This document shows, piece after piece, positions 16,645-25,235 of a stretch of 64,000 nt of DNA; position 1 is the first letter of the stretch; every line of letters begins with the position of its first letter. A program made the translations under genes and the position numbers. Below the pieces are notes generated by a model. That model did no database searches. It was not told where the DNA came from and saw only the letters and a program-made list of their open reading frames with translations. The DNA is from Gemmatimonas groenlandica. GTDB lineage: Bacteria > Gemmatimonadota > Gemmatimonadetes > Gemmatimonadales > Gemmatimonadaceae. The stretch is from the NCBI RefSeq assembly GCF_013004105.1, contig NZ_CP053085.1:868001-932000 (forward strand), written 5' to 3'.

Positions 16645-17646
16645 TCACTTCCACGCGAACACTGGATCGCCCACAAACGCCGACCTGAAGGCGGCGAGCG
16701 ACGACGCACTCGACTCCACGCGCCAGTCTGTTTCTTTGTTCATGTTGAACCACATGAACGCGCGCAGTTGCGGATACGACGTCGCCATGCTCGAGGCGGC
16801 AGCCGTGATCCAGGTGGCCTTTGATCCACCGAGCTCCGATGAGGCGAACTCGCCGATCATGAATGGCTTGGTCGGCGCGAGTGTCGTGAGTCGGCCGTAA
16901 ATTGGCGCGAAGACTTCATCGAACGTCTTCCAACTGCTCCACGTTTGACTCGTGCCCCAGTTGTAGCCGTCGGCGCAGATCCAGTCCACATACGCATCGC
17001 CGGGATAGTAGTTCTCGGGTTGATTCCAACTCGCGTTGGGCACCGACTCGTGGTTCACGCACCACGCCCAACTCACGTTTGTCACGTTCTTCGTTTGGAA
17101 CCGGCCGCGCACATAGCGCCACATGGCAATGAACTGCGCCGGTGACTGTTCGCTGCCGCCGTTTTGCGCACCGCCCCAACCATACCAGTCGCCGTTCATC
17201 TCATGACCGAGTCGTACCACGATCGGTCGGCCGTCTGCCTTCGCGTCGGTAGCCCAGCTGTCGATGTACGTGTTGTGCTTGCCGGCTAGGACGTCGGCAT
17301 AGGTGATCTTTCCGCGGCGATTCTTCATCTCCCACGTGATCACCGGTGTCGAGGCACGGTCGTACGCGCTGGTCACCGCGAAGCCCTGAAAGTTGCTCGA
17401 CCAATCGGTATACCACATCACGTACGCCGAACGACCACCCACCTTGGTGGTCCACGTGTCCCACGCCTTGAGGCCGAGCTTACCGAGTGGAGAGCTCTCG
17501 AGGAACACGCCACTGCCGACACTCCCCGTCGCGGTGCTGCTCGTGATCGCCGATCGCTGAAGGACATCAGGCGCGGCGATGCGCGCCGGGGACTCGCAGG
17601 CGGACAGACACACGGTGGCAGCAAAGGCGAGCAACGCAGGACGCAT
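16645..17646 (-). CDS. GH26-like glycoside hydrolase lipoprotein (mannanase type)
   Basis: This 333-residue secreted glycosidase is anchored by a lipobox (CLSAC). The acid/base Glu is in RLGHEMNGDWYGWG and the nucleophile Glu in MIGEFASSE, the arrangement seen in GH26 beta-mannanases and related endo-glycanases. The ATG at 17646 has GAGGAA 5-10 nt upstream. It probably cuts a beta-mannan or mixed-linkage polysaccharide outside the cell. No sugar transporter or regulator is adjacent, so the exact substrate is open. Confidence 0.85.
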   Translation of the reverse strand: MRPALLAFAATVCLSACESPARIAAPDVLQRSAITSSTATGSVGSGVFLESSPLGKLGLKAWDTWTTKVGGRSAYVMWYTDWSSNFQGFAVTSAYDRASTPVITWEMKNRRGKITYADVLAGKHNTYIDSWATDAKADGRPIVVRLGHEMNGDWYGWGGAQNGGSEQSPAQFIAMWRYVRGRFQTKNVTNVSWAWCVNHESVPNASWNQPENYYPGDAYVDWICADGYNWGTSQTWSSWKTFDEVFAPIYGRLTTLAPTKPFMIGEFASSELGGSKATWITAAASSMATSYPQLRAFMWFNMNKETDWRVESSASSLAAFRSAFVGDPVFAWK

Positions 17647-17866
17647 GAGTTCCTCGAGGAGCCGTGGGGGAATCGAAGCGCGAGCGCGAACACTGCCCGG
17701 GATCCGCCGGGAAACTATCGCACTCCCTGCGCTGGAACTCCAGCGCCACGCAACCGGCAACGAGTTCGCATCGACGCCAAGCGGGGGCAAATGCCCACGT
17801 GCGTTGGCAGTTCGCATGACGAGAGAGGCCACCCGTGTGACGCTCGGTCGACACCGTCGTCGCTCG

Positions 17867-17902
17867 TGGAGGTCCGCCTTCGTCTGGAGGTCCGCCTCCG
17901 TC
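17867..17902. repeat. Tandem duplication of 18 bp before ftsH-like gene
   Basis: The 18-bp unit beginning TGGAGGTCCGCC occurs at 17867-17884 and 17885-17902 with 17 of 18 bases identical. It ends 3 nt before the -10-like TACTCC (17906-17911), which is 7 nt from the ATG. Confidence 0.85.
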
Positions 17903-17918
17903 GCCTACTCCCGAGTTC

Positions 17919-19829
17919 ATGTCGTCATCCGATCTTCGTCGCACCGTCCGTCGTGCCAGCGCGACCGATGCCCGCGCCCGCCGTTCGTCTTGGCGTGAGC
18001 TGCTGAGGCCGCAGGGAACGGGACCGACGCGCTACTGGCGTGTGGGGGCGGTCATCACACTTCTGATGGTCGCAAGCACGCTCGGCTGGTATCTCACCGC
18101 CCGCGACACGGCGCTTCCACCGACCGTAAGGTACTCCGATGTCGCCGGTGCGATCGCTACCGGCAGCGTGACATCGCTCGAGGTGGGTGAGAGTGGACGC
18201 CGCCTTACGGTGACGCTGTCCCCGGGGGCCGTGCTCGCGAATGCACGCGGTGCGACGCGGGTCATCACGCTGGTACCGACGTCGGTCGCACTCGCGGACT
18301 TCGAGCGGTGGAGCAGCGCGGGCATCGCGGTATCGGTCCGCCCGGCCGACACGATGTCATCCCCGCAAACGTGGAACGTGCTCGTACCGATCCTCATTGT
18401 CCTCGTCGCGGCAGGCACCCTGGTCGGGTGGCAGCGCCGGATGCGCGGCGGCACGTTCGTGGTCGCACCACCAGCCCGACACCTGACGATGTCGGATGTG
18501 GGAGGCGCGCGCGAAGCCCGAGCCGACTTGGCAGACGTGGTCGCATTTCTCCGGTCTCCGGAAAAGTTCGAGGCGATGGGTGCGCGATGCCCGAAGGGGG
18601 TCCTGCTTGTCGGCCCGCCGGGAACCGGCAAGACGCTGCTCGCACGCGCGGTTGCCGGTGAGGCCGGTGTTCCGGTGATCATCGCGGGCGGATCCGACTT
18701 CACGGAGATGTACGTGGGCGTGGGCGCCAGTCGGGTGCGAGCACTCGCCCGTCGTGCCCGCGAGTCCGCGCCGTGCATCATCTTCATCGATGAGTTCGAA
18801 GCGCTCGGCGGACGACGCGGCCGACCGAATCGCAGCGGCGAGGAAGAGAACACGTTGAACGCGCTTCTCGTCGAAATGGATGGCATGGCGGGCAACGAAG
18901 GCGTGGTGTGGATGGCCGCCACCAACCGCGATGACATGCTCGATCCGGCGGTGCGCCGTCCGGGACGCTTCGATCGGGTGGTCGAGGTTCCACTCCCGAC
19001 GCTGGCCGATCGGCTTGAGATTCTGCGCATCCATGCCGCGCGCGCGCCACTCAGCCCCAACGTCGACCTGGACGTGATCGCCCGCCTCACGCCCGGCTAT
19101 TCGGGCGCGGAGTTGGCCAACCTGTTGAACGAGGCGGCATTGGTGGCCGTCCACGCGGGAGCGTCGATGATCACCGGTGCCGACATCGAGCAGGCTCGCG
19201 ACAAGATCCTGCTGGGTCGCATTCGCGCCGGGGTGGTGATCACGCCGAGTGAGCGGCACGTGATCGCCCTGCACGAAGCGGGTCATGCGGTCGTTGGCAT
19301 GATCGCCTGTCCGGAAGACCGGCTCCACAAGGTGACCATTCAGGCACGTGGACGCTCACTCGGTGCGGCGCACTTCTCACCGGAAGCGGACAAGCATCTC
19401 TACTCGCGTCGCTACCTCGAAGGGGTCATTGCCAAGGCGCTGGGCGGTCGGGCCGCCGAGTTGATCTTCCTCGGTGTGAACGGCGTCACGTCAGGAGCCG
19501 CGAGCGACCTGATCCAAGCGACCAGCGTCGCTCGACGCATGGTGGGTGAGATGGGTATGAGCGACCGTGTCGGACTCGTGAGCGCGGATCCGGCGGCGCA
19601 TGGCGGCGGCGCACCGAGCGCACAGTTGCAGTCGCGAATCGATGACGCAGTGGCCGATCTCGTGAAAGCGCAGGCCGATCGTGCGGAGGCGCTCGTCGGC
19701 GCGCATCGGGGTGCTGTGGAAGCGATTGCCGCCGCGTTGCTGGAGCACGAAGTGCTCGACGCCGAAGATGTGATCGCGATTGCGCGTCGGCATGGCGCGC
19801 TCGGCGCACGGGAGCTGGTCGCCGCCTGA
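17919..19829 (+). CDS. FtsH-family ATP-dependent membrane metalloprotease
   Basis: This 636-residue AAA+ protease degrades membrane and cytosolic proteins. Two transmembrane helices (about residues 42-60 and 150-165) flank a small periplasmic domain. The Walker A motif is GPPGTGKT (~231), Walker B CIIFIDEFEALGG and the arginine finger RPGRFDR. The protease site is HEAGH (~453) with the third zinc ligand Asp in SGAASDLIQAT. Compared with typical FtsH, the pore loop reads MYVGVG instead of MFVGVG and Walker B has IDEFEA instead of IDEIDA. This suggests a divergent paralogue and not necessarily the housekeeping copy. It is a single gene, apparently leaderless. Confidence 0.9.
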   Translation: MSSSDLRRTVRRASATDARARRSSWRELLRPQGTGPTRYWRVGAVITLLMVASTLGWYLTARDTALPPTVRYSDVAGAIATGSVTSLEVGESGRRLTVTLSPGAVLANARGATRVITLVPTSVALADFERWSSAGIAVSVRPADTMSSPQTWNVLVPILIVLVAAGTLVGWQRRMRGGTFVVAPPARHLTMSDVGGAREARADLADVVAFLRSPEKFEAMGARCPKGVLLVGPPGTGKTLLARAVAGEAGVPVIIAGGSDFTEMYVGVGASRVRALARRARESAPCIIFIDEFEALGGRRGRPNRSGEEENTLNALLVEMDGMAGNEGVVWMAATNRDDMLDPAVRRPGRFDRVVEVPLPTLADRLEILRIHAARAPLSPNVDLDVIARLTPGYSGAELANLLNEAALVAVHAGASMITGADIEQARDKILLGRIRAGVVITPSERHVIALHEAGHAVVGMIACPEDRLHKVTIQARGRSLGAAHFSPEADKHLYSRRYLEGVIAKALGGRAAELIFLGVNGVTSGAASDLIQATSVARRMVGEMGMSDRVGLVSADPAAHGGGAPSAQLQSRIDDAVADLVKAQADRAEALVGAHRGAVEAIAAALLEHEVLDAEDVIAIARRHGALGARELVAA

Positions 19830-19858
19830 GCTCTCGGGCTCGAGGAGCTGAGCGCAAA

Positions 19859-19888
19859 ACGGCCCCGAATCACAGGATTCGGGACCGT
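19859..19888. terminator. Bidirectional hairpin between ftsH-like and cytochrome b562-like genes
   Basis: CCCGAATC/GATTCGGG pair around ACAG, extended by ACGG/CCGT across one mismatch. It sits between convergent genes. Confidence 0.65.
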
Positions 19889-19919
19889 TAGTGCGTCACA
19901 TGACCGGCGGGTTAGCCGG

Positions 19920-20381
19920 TCAGTTCCCGCCCGGGGGCGCGCCGGCCTTCTTGATACGGTACTCCTTGTGGCCTTCGCGCTGCATGCCCTTCATCTCATC
20001 GTACGTGGCGACTGCTTCCGCGTTCTTGCCCGCCTTGATGGACACCTGGAGCTTCTGCACGGTCGCAATGAATTCCTTCATGCCGGCCTGATATCCCGCC
20101 TTGAACTTGGCCTGCTCGGCCGCCGGGATCTTGGACTGCTTCTCCGGCTCGAGCGTCAGCGCCGCCTTGGCGTTCGTCTCGATGATGGCCAGCTGCTCGA
20201 GGGTGTTCGCATTCTTCGAGGGGTCGTCGATCTGACGGCCAACCGCTTTGAACGCGGTGTTCATCGCGCTCATCTTCTTGCCGAGCGGCGTCTTTTCTTC
20301 GTCCTGCTGGGCGTGGGCCACGCTGGAAATGGCGAAGGCCAGAACGCAGGCGGCACCAAACTGCCGGAGTCGCAGATGCAT
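19920..20381 (-). CDS. Cytochrome b562-like periplasmic protein
   Basis: This 153-residue protein has a cleavable signal peptide (SSVAHAQQ). The mature four-helix bundle aligns well with E. coli cytochrome b562. The axial Met is probably Met37 (GKKMSAMN, matching Met7 of b562) and the axial His is His138 in GHKEYR (matching NAYHQKYR). It is likely a small soluble electron carrier or haem-binding stress protein. It is divergent from the Rieske/cytochrome b genes, which suits a respiratory role. No ribosome-binding site; a TTGCGC-17-TAATCC promoter ends 7 nt before the ATG. Confidence 0.8.
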   Translation of the reverse strand: MHLRLRQFGAACVLAFAISSVAHAQQDEEKTPLGKKMSAMNTAFKAVGRQIDDPSKNANTLEQLAIIETNAKAALTLEPEKQSKIPAAEQAKFKAGYQAGMKEFIATVQKLQVSIKAGKNAEAVATYDEMKGMQREGHKEYRIKKAGAPPGGN

Positions 20382-20388
20382 GTGAGAT

Positions 20389-20417
20389 GGATTACGAAGA
20401 GGAGTGAAAGTGCGCAA
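20389..20417 (-). promoter_or_regulatory. Predicted leaderless promoter of cytochrome b562-like gene
   Basis: On the minus strand: TTGCGC (20412-20417), 17-nt spacer, TAATCC (20389-20394), then 7 nt to the ATG at 20381. Confidence 0.5.
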
Positions 20418-20627
20418 CCGGGGACGCGCGGAGGCGCTTCGTTGGAAAGATTACGCGGAAGCGCGGCCCTTCGCTGACGTACCGTTCACGGCTCATGATG
20501 TTCCCGACTTGGGCCCTACGGCTGTCAGCGAAGGTCCGGTCCCGTGCGTACACTTAGCACATGGAGTCGGCTGTGCGGGGCGGCATGCGCGCCCCCGGCT
20601 GCTTCCACCCGCCTTTTAATCGCCGAC

Positions 20628-21164
20628 ATGTCCGAGTCTACGCCCGCGCCCGACCGGCGCAACTTCTTAGCCAAGGCCGCCGCGGTTGTCGTGGGCGGCC
20701 TCATTTCCGTCGTAGCGCCTGTCGCCGGGCTGTTCACCCTGCTCGATCCGCTCCGGCGAAAGACAGACACCCGTGGTCTCGTTCGCGTTGCGTCGCTCGC
20801 GTCGCTGGCGACTGACGGCCAGCCACGCAAATTCCCGGTGCTGGACACGCTGGTCGATGCGTGGAACAAGACCGAGAACGTGCCGGTGGGGTCGGTCTAC
20901 CTGCAGCGCACCGGAGATGCCACGGTGCGCGTGCTCAACTCGGTGTGTCCGCATCTCGGATGCTCGGTGGGCTACAACGCCAGCACGCACGGCTACTTCT
21001 GCCCGTGCCACCGCAGCAGCTTCACGCTGGATGGAGCGATCGCCGATCCAAAGAGCCCAAGTCCACGCGGCATGGATGAACTGGAAGCGGTGGTTCGCGA
21101 CGGAGAGGTCTGGGTGCGCTTTCAGAACTTCCGCAAAGGCTCCCCCGACAAGATCGCCGTCTGA
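20628..21164 (+). CDS. Rieske iron-sulfur subunit of a cytochrome bc complex
   Basis: This 178-residue protein takes electrons from quinol in the bc complex. A twin-arginine type N-terminus (DRRNFLAKAAA) with one hydrophobic anchor indicates folded export. The [2Fe-2S] ligands are Cys107/His109 in CPHLGC and Cys125/His128 in CPCH, with Cys112 and Cys127 as the expected disulfide. The ATG at 20628 gives the proper signal; start codons upstream do not. It overlaps the start of the cytochrome b/c gene by one base (TGATG), so both subunits are made together. Confidence 0.93.
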   Translation: MSESTPAPDRRNFLAKAAAVVVGGLISVVAPVAGLFTLLDPLRRKTDTRGLVRVASLASLATDGQPRKFPVLDTLVDAWNKTENVPVGSVYLQRTGDATVRVLNSVCPHLGCSVGYNASTHGYFCPCHRSSFTLDGAIADPKSPSPRGMDELEAVVRDGEVWVRFQNFRKGSPDKIAV

Positions 21165-22972
21165 TGGCCGAGCAGCCGCGTAACGAACGTCCGTCCCTCG
21201 GTTCCTGGCTCGATTCGCGCACCGGATACAAAGGGCTGCTTCACGAAGCCCTGTTCGAGAACGTCCCCGGTGGTGCCCGTTGGCGCTATGTGTGGGGCAG
21301 CACGCTGTCGTTCTTCTTCGTGGTGCAGGTCATCACGGGCGTGTTCTTGTGGATGTCCTACAGCCCGAGCTCGCAGACGGCGTGGGAGAGTGTCTACTAC
21401 ATCCAGCATCAAATGCTGGGCGGCTGGTTCCTGCGGGGCTTGCATCACTTCGTCGCCCAGGCGATGACGGTATTGCTGGTGCTGCACCTCATGCAGGTCA
21501 TCATCGACGGCGCGTACAAGGCGCCACGCGAGATGAACTACTGGTTCGGGGTGGTGCTGCTGATTCTGGTGCTGGCGCTGTCGCTCACGGGCTATCTGTT
21601 GCCGTGGGATCAGAACGGCTACTGGTCGACGGCCGTATCCACCAACATCGTGGGTATGAGTCCGGGCATCGGACAGTCGCTGCAAACGGTGGTGGTGGGC
21701 GGCGTGACTTACGGGCATCTCACGCTCACGCGCTTCTTCGCGCTGCACGCCGGGGTGATTCCGGGGCTCATCATCGTGCTGATCGTGGGACACGTGTACT
21801 TGTTCCGGAAGCACGGCCTCACCCCCAAGCAGCCGCTGAAGGGCCCCGATCAGGGCTTCTGGCCGGAGCAGGTGCTGCGCGACGCAGTGGCCTGTCTGGC
21901 CGTGCTCGCTGTCGTGCTCTTCTTCGTCGTGCGAGAGCAGGGCGCTCCGCTCGGCGCGCCAGCGGATCCCGCCGAACAGTTCTCGGCCGCGCGTCCCGAG
22001 TGGTACTTCCTGTTCCTGTACCAGTTCCTCAAGTACTTCCCGGGCAGCACGGAAATCATCGGCGCCATCGTACTCCCCACGCTTGGTCTCGTGGTGCTGA
22101 TGGCGATGCCGTTTCTCGGACGCTGGAAGCTGGGACATCGCTTCAATGTCGGGTTCATGTTCGCGATGCTGGCCGGTGCAGCGCTGCTCTCGTGGCAGTC
22201 GATCAGCGCCGACCGCAACGATCCCGAGTACCAGGTGGCCAAGGCCGTATCCCAGCGCGACGCGGCGCGCGCAGTGGAAATGGCGAACGCCGGCGTACCG
22301 ATCACCGGCGCGCTCACGCTGATGCGCAACGACCCCTACACGCAGGGCCCGCGCATCTTCTCACGCAACTGCGCATCGTGCCATCGCTACGACGGGCACG
22401 ATGGTATGGGCAACGCGCTGCCGAAGGATTCGATCTCGGCGTCCGATTTAAAGGGCTATGGCTCCCGCGAGTGGCTGCAGGGCTTCCTCAACGCCGACAC
22501 CATTCTCACGACGCGGTACTGGGGCGGCACTGCGCACACCGAAGGCGACATGGTCGGCTGGCTGGGCGATCACATCCCGGAGACGGACGAGCAGATCGCG
22601 ACGCGCCGCAACGTGGTGCTGGCGCTGTCCGCGCAGGCGGCGCTGCCGTCGCAGGCGGCGATGGACCGGAAGGACAGCGCGCAGATCGCGATGGGCATCG
22701 CGTTCATGCGGAACACCAAGAACGGCTGCGCCGAGTGCCACAAGTTCCAGGATGTCGGCACAGATAGCCCGGAGCTCGATGGGTGGGGTTCGCGCGAGTG
22801 GATGGTGGCATTCGTGAACGACCCGTCGCACCCGCGCTTCTTCGGCCGTGACAACGATCGCATGCCTTCGTACGGCACCGAGAAGAGCCTCAGTCAGCGT
22901 GAGATCGAGATGGTGGTGGATTGGATCCGTCAGGAGTGGTACACGCCGAAAACGGCGGCCACGCGGAAGTGA
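21164..22972 (+). CDS. Cytochrome b fused to diheme cytochrome c (bc complex)
   Basis: This 602-residue protein combines the membrane and electron-exit parts of the bc complex. Residues ~1-370 are cytochrome b with haem ligands His94/His108 and His195/His210 and the quinol-site motif PEWYF (~276). The 15-residue step between the second pair is the cytochrome b6-type spacing. Residues ~380-602 are periplasmic with two haem-c sites, CASCH (~403) and CAECH (~522). The fusion replaces a separate cytochrome c1 or f. Start overlaps the Rieske stop. No further subunit follows, so the complex may consist of two polypeptides. Confidence 0.92.
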   Translation: MAEQPRNERPSLGSWLDSRTGYKGLLHEALFENVPGGARWRYVWGSTLSFFFVVQVITGVFLWMSYSPSSQTAWESVYYIQHQMLGGWFLRGLHHFVAQAMTVLLVLHLMQVIIDGAYKAPREMNYWFGVVLLILVLALSLTGYLLPWDQNGYWSTAVSTNIVGMSPGIGQSLQTVVVGGVTYGHLTLTRFFALHAGVIPGLIIVLIVGHVYLFRKHGLTPKQPLKGPDQGFWPEQVLRDAVACLAVLAVVLFFVVREQGAPLGAPADPAEQFSAARPEWYFLFLYQFLKYFPGSTEIIGAIVLPTLGLVVLMAMPFLGRWKLGHRFNVGFMFAMLAGAALLSWQSISADRNDPEYQVAKAVSQRDAARAVEMANAGVPITGALTLMRNDPYTQGPRIFSRNCASCHRYDGHDGMGNALPKDSISASDLKGYGSREWLQGFLNADTILTTRYWGGTAHTEGDMVGWLGDHIPETDEQIATRRNVVLALSAQAALPSQAAMDRKDSAQIAMGIAFMRNTKNGCAECHKFQDVGTDSPELDGWGSREWMVAFVNDPSHPRFFGRDNDRMPSYGTEKSLSQREIEMVVDWIRQEWYTPKTAATRK

Positions 22973-23093
22973 TCGGAGGATGCGGCGGGTCAGACTGAGG
23001 CTGGGAACGGTTTCAGGTAGCTAATGGGCTGGGCTTTTCCCGTCGCACGCGTAGTTTGGCGAGAGGGCTTTTCTTCTCCTCTAGCCGACCTTC

Positions 23094-23987
23094 ATGGCCA
23101 GCTACATCTACCTTCCGGTTCCCACTCCCGGCTTGCAGGCTATCGCGAGTAAGCTGCAAGTGCGGATCAATGCACTGGCCCCAGGCACGTGCGCGGCCCC
23201 TCGACGGAACATCGTCAGCCGTGGCCGTTGGAAGGGAATTTTTCGCAGCTTGGGGTGTTCCGGGTGCCTCACGGGGATCGGGTCCACGGACGTGCTGTAT
23301 ATCTGCATCCACGGGACCGGCAATCTTGCGATGGAAGCGGTGAGCGGCGAACGCAATCGGGAGCGCGAGCTGTACGATGATCCGCCGGCGGATCAGCAAC
23401 AGCTCGTGAAGCGTGTGCCGAACCACTTGCGCCCGCTCGGCGCCGATCCGCTCGCCAACATGGCGCCGGCGTCGGACAGCAAGGACTACACCGCCGCGCA
23501 GCTCGCCGCCGTGATCGAGAAGGAAGGACTGTCCAAGGCACATCAGCAGATCGAGCTTTTCGCCTGTGGCGCAGGGATGAATGACAACGCGGAGCAGCGC
23601 GCGTTCGAGCAGCAACGGGTGGCGGACCAGGTTCGGGAGAAGTTTCGCCATGACGTCGCCGCCGCCGCCGGTTTGAGGCAGGACGCAATGCTACGGCTTG
23701 TCGGTGAGCGGCTCGACGAGGTCGCCGCGATCGTTCGCGCGCGTCATGATCGCATGGATGAAGCGGCGGCGTTGAAGCGCTCGTTTGGCGAACGATTCTT
23801 CGATGCGCTTCGCGGCCGGGGCTACGTCGGCGTGACCGTGAACGCGTACCGCGGAGACGTGAAAGCGGGGCTCGTGGCGGACGTGCCCGGCCTCGCGGCT
23901 GCCCCGTTCGCCGTGGTGAGCCGCGACACGACCAACAATCCGAACGCGCCGGGGATGCGCGTCACGTATCCGCTCCCGCTAGTCTAG
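23094..23987 (+). CDS. Possible clan-CD (C80/caspase-like) cysteine peptidase
   Basis: This is a 297-residue protein without signal peptide or membrane helix. DVLYICIHGTGN places a His-Gly (His73) after a hydrophobic strand. Then YTAAQLAAVIEKEGLS is followed by IELFACGAG with Cys158. This His-Gly, ELAxxLxxxGL, strand-xxCxxG order is the pattern of clan CD peptidases (C80, caspase/gingipain fold). The C-terminal half is helical and charged (~180-240). It could be an effector, a processing enzyme or a signalling peptidase. The pattern is short, so an inactive or unrelated fold remains possible. Neighbours are unrelated. Confidence 0.68.
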   Translation: MASYIYLPVPTPGLQAIASKLQVRINALAPGTCAAPRRNIVSRGRWKGIFRSLGCSGCLTGIGSTDVLYICIHGTGNLAMEAVSGERNRERELYDDPPADQQQLVKRVPNHLRPLGADPLANMAPASDSKDYTAAQLAAVIEKEGLSKAHQQIELFACGAGMNDNAEQRAFEQQRVADQVREKFRHDVAAAAGLRQDAMLRLVGERLDEVAAIVRARHDRMDEAAALKRSFGERFFDALRGRGYVGVTVNAYRGDVKAGLVADVPGLAAAPFAVVSRDTTNNPNAPGMRVTYPLPLV

Positions 23988-24058
23988 GCGTCGGCGGCGT
24001 TCTTTCGACTCCTCCGACGATCCACCTCTCTCTCGCTCTCTCAGGTTCCCACGTGCCA

Positions 24059-25231
24059 ATGCTACGCGGACTTCTCTACCGGGGTGCGGCGGCCGGCGCC
24101 ATATCCCTATCCATGGCGGCGTCAGCTTTGTCGGCGCAGGTCACGCAAGCGGCGGGTGCCGCGGACACGGTGATGGCTATCCAGAAGCCGAGAAGTCCGC
24201 TTCCGGCCGAGGCGGCGAGTGCAAACGTGACCCGATTCTCGTTCATCGCGTACGGCGATACGCGAGGGCGGCGCGACGGCGTGAATGAGCAGTACGAACA
24301 CGGGCTGGTGGTCGAGTCGATGCTGCGAACCATCAAGAGCATGGAGTCCGGTCCCGAGCCCGTTCGCTTCGTGCTGCAGAGCGGTGACGCGGTCGTGAAC
24401 GGCCGCGATCCGAAGCAATGGAACGTCAGCTTCATCGGTCTGATCAATCGACTCACCACGGCCGGTGGCGTGCCCTACTACCTGGCGCCCGGCAATCACG
24501 ACGTGACATCGGCGGCCGAGCTGAGCGCGCCGGGCCGGCTGGTTGGGCTGCAGAACTATCTGCGGGCCATGGGTCAGCTCATTCCACCCGACGGCGCGAC
24601 ACGACGCCTCACCGGGTATCCGACCTACGCCTTCGGCTACGGCAATACGTTCGTGATCGCCTTCGACTCCAACATTGCCGAGGATTCGACACAGCTGGCG
24701 TGGGTGCGCGCTCAGCTCGAAGGACTGAATCGCAAGCGCTATACGCACGTGGTCGCATTCTTTCACCACCCGGCCTACTCATCCGGACCGCATGGTGGGT
24801 CGACGATCGAGCGTCCGACGATGGCGGTGCGCGCGAACTACATGCCGCTGTTTCGCAAGCACAATGTGCAATTGCTGTTCACCGGACACGAGCACTTTTT
24901 CGAGCACTTCGTCGAGCGGTATCGTGACGTCGCCGGAGTGCCGCGTCGCATCGATCAAATCGTGAGCGGCGGTGGTGGCGCCCCGCTATACACGTATCAG
25001 GGTGAACCAGACCTCAACGCGTATATGCGATCCTCCGGTGTGGATTCCGCGCGCGTGACGCACCTGGTGCGGCCGGGTAGCAAGGCGGGGGACAATCCCT
25101 ATCACTTCACCGTCGTGCACGTGGACGGTGAGCGCATGTGGTTGGAGGTTGTCGGCGTGGACTGGGGCGCCGGGTACGCGCCGTATCAAGGCAACCGGAG
25201 CGTGCTGGGAGACACGCTGGGGCGGCGGTGA
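24059..25231 (+). CDS. Secreted calcineurin-like metallophosphoesterase
   Basis: This ~390-residue exported enzyme has a signal peptide ending ALSAQ. Metal-binding blocks follow the calcineurin order: YGDTRG, QSGDAV, GNHDVTS, FFHHPAYS and GHEHFFEHF. The shape is close to the purple-acid-phosphatase-like extracellular phosphoesterases. A GTG at 24053 is an in-frame alternative start. It probably releases phosphate from organic esters in the periplasm. It converges with the TVP38-DUF547 gene with only 4 bp between stop codons. Confidence 0.85.
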   Translation: MLRGLLYRGAAAGAISLSMAASALSAQVTQAAGAADTVMAIQKPRSPLPAEAASANVTRFSFIAYGDTRGRRDGVNEQYEHGLVVESMLRTIKSMESGPEPVRFVLQSGDAVVNGRDPKQWNVSFIGLINRLTTAGGVPYYLAPGNHDVTSAAELSAPGRLVGLQNYLRAMGQLIPPDGATRRLTGYPTYAFGYGNTFVIAFDSNIAEDSTQLAWVRAQLEGLNRKRYTHVVAFFHHPAYSSGPHGGSTIERPTMAVRANYMPLFRKHNVQLLFTGHEHFFEHFVERYRDVAGVPRRIDQIVSGGGGAPLYTYQGEPDLNAYMRSSGVDSARVTHLVRPGSKAGDNPYHFTVVHVDGERMWLEVVGVDWGAGYAPYQGNRSVLGDTLGRR

Positions 25232-25235
25232 ACGC

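Noticed and set aside
21280-22767. 495-codon plus-strand frame in another register
   Set aside because: Lies inside cytochrome b/c and has no motifs; the haem motifs are all in the other frame.
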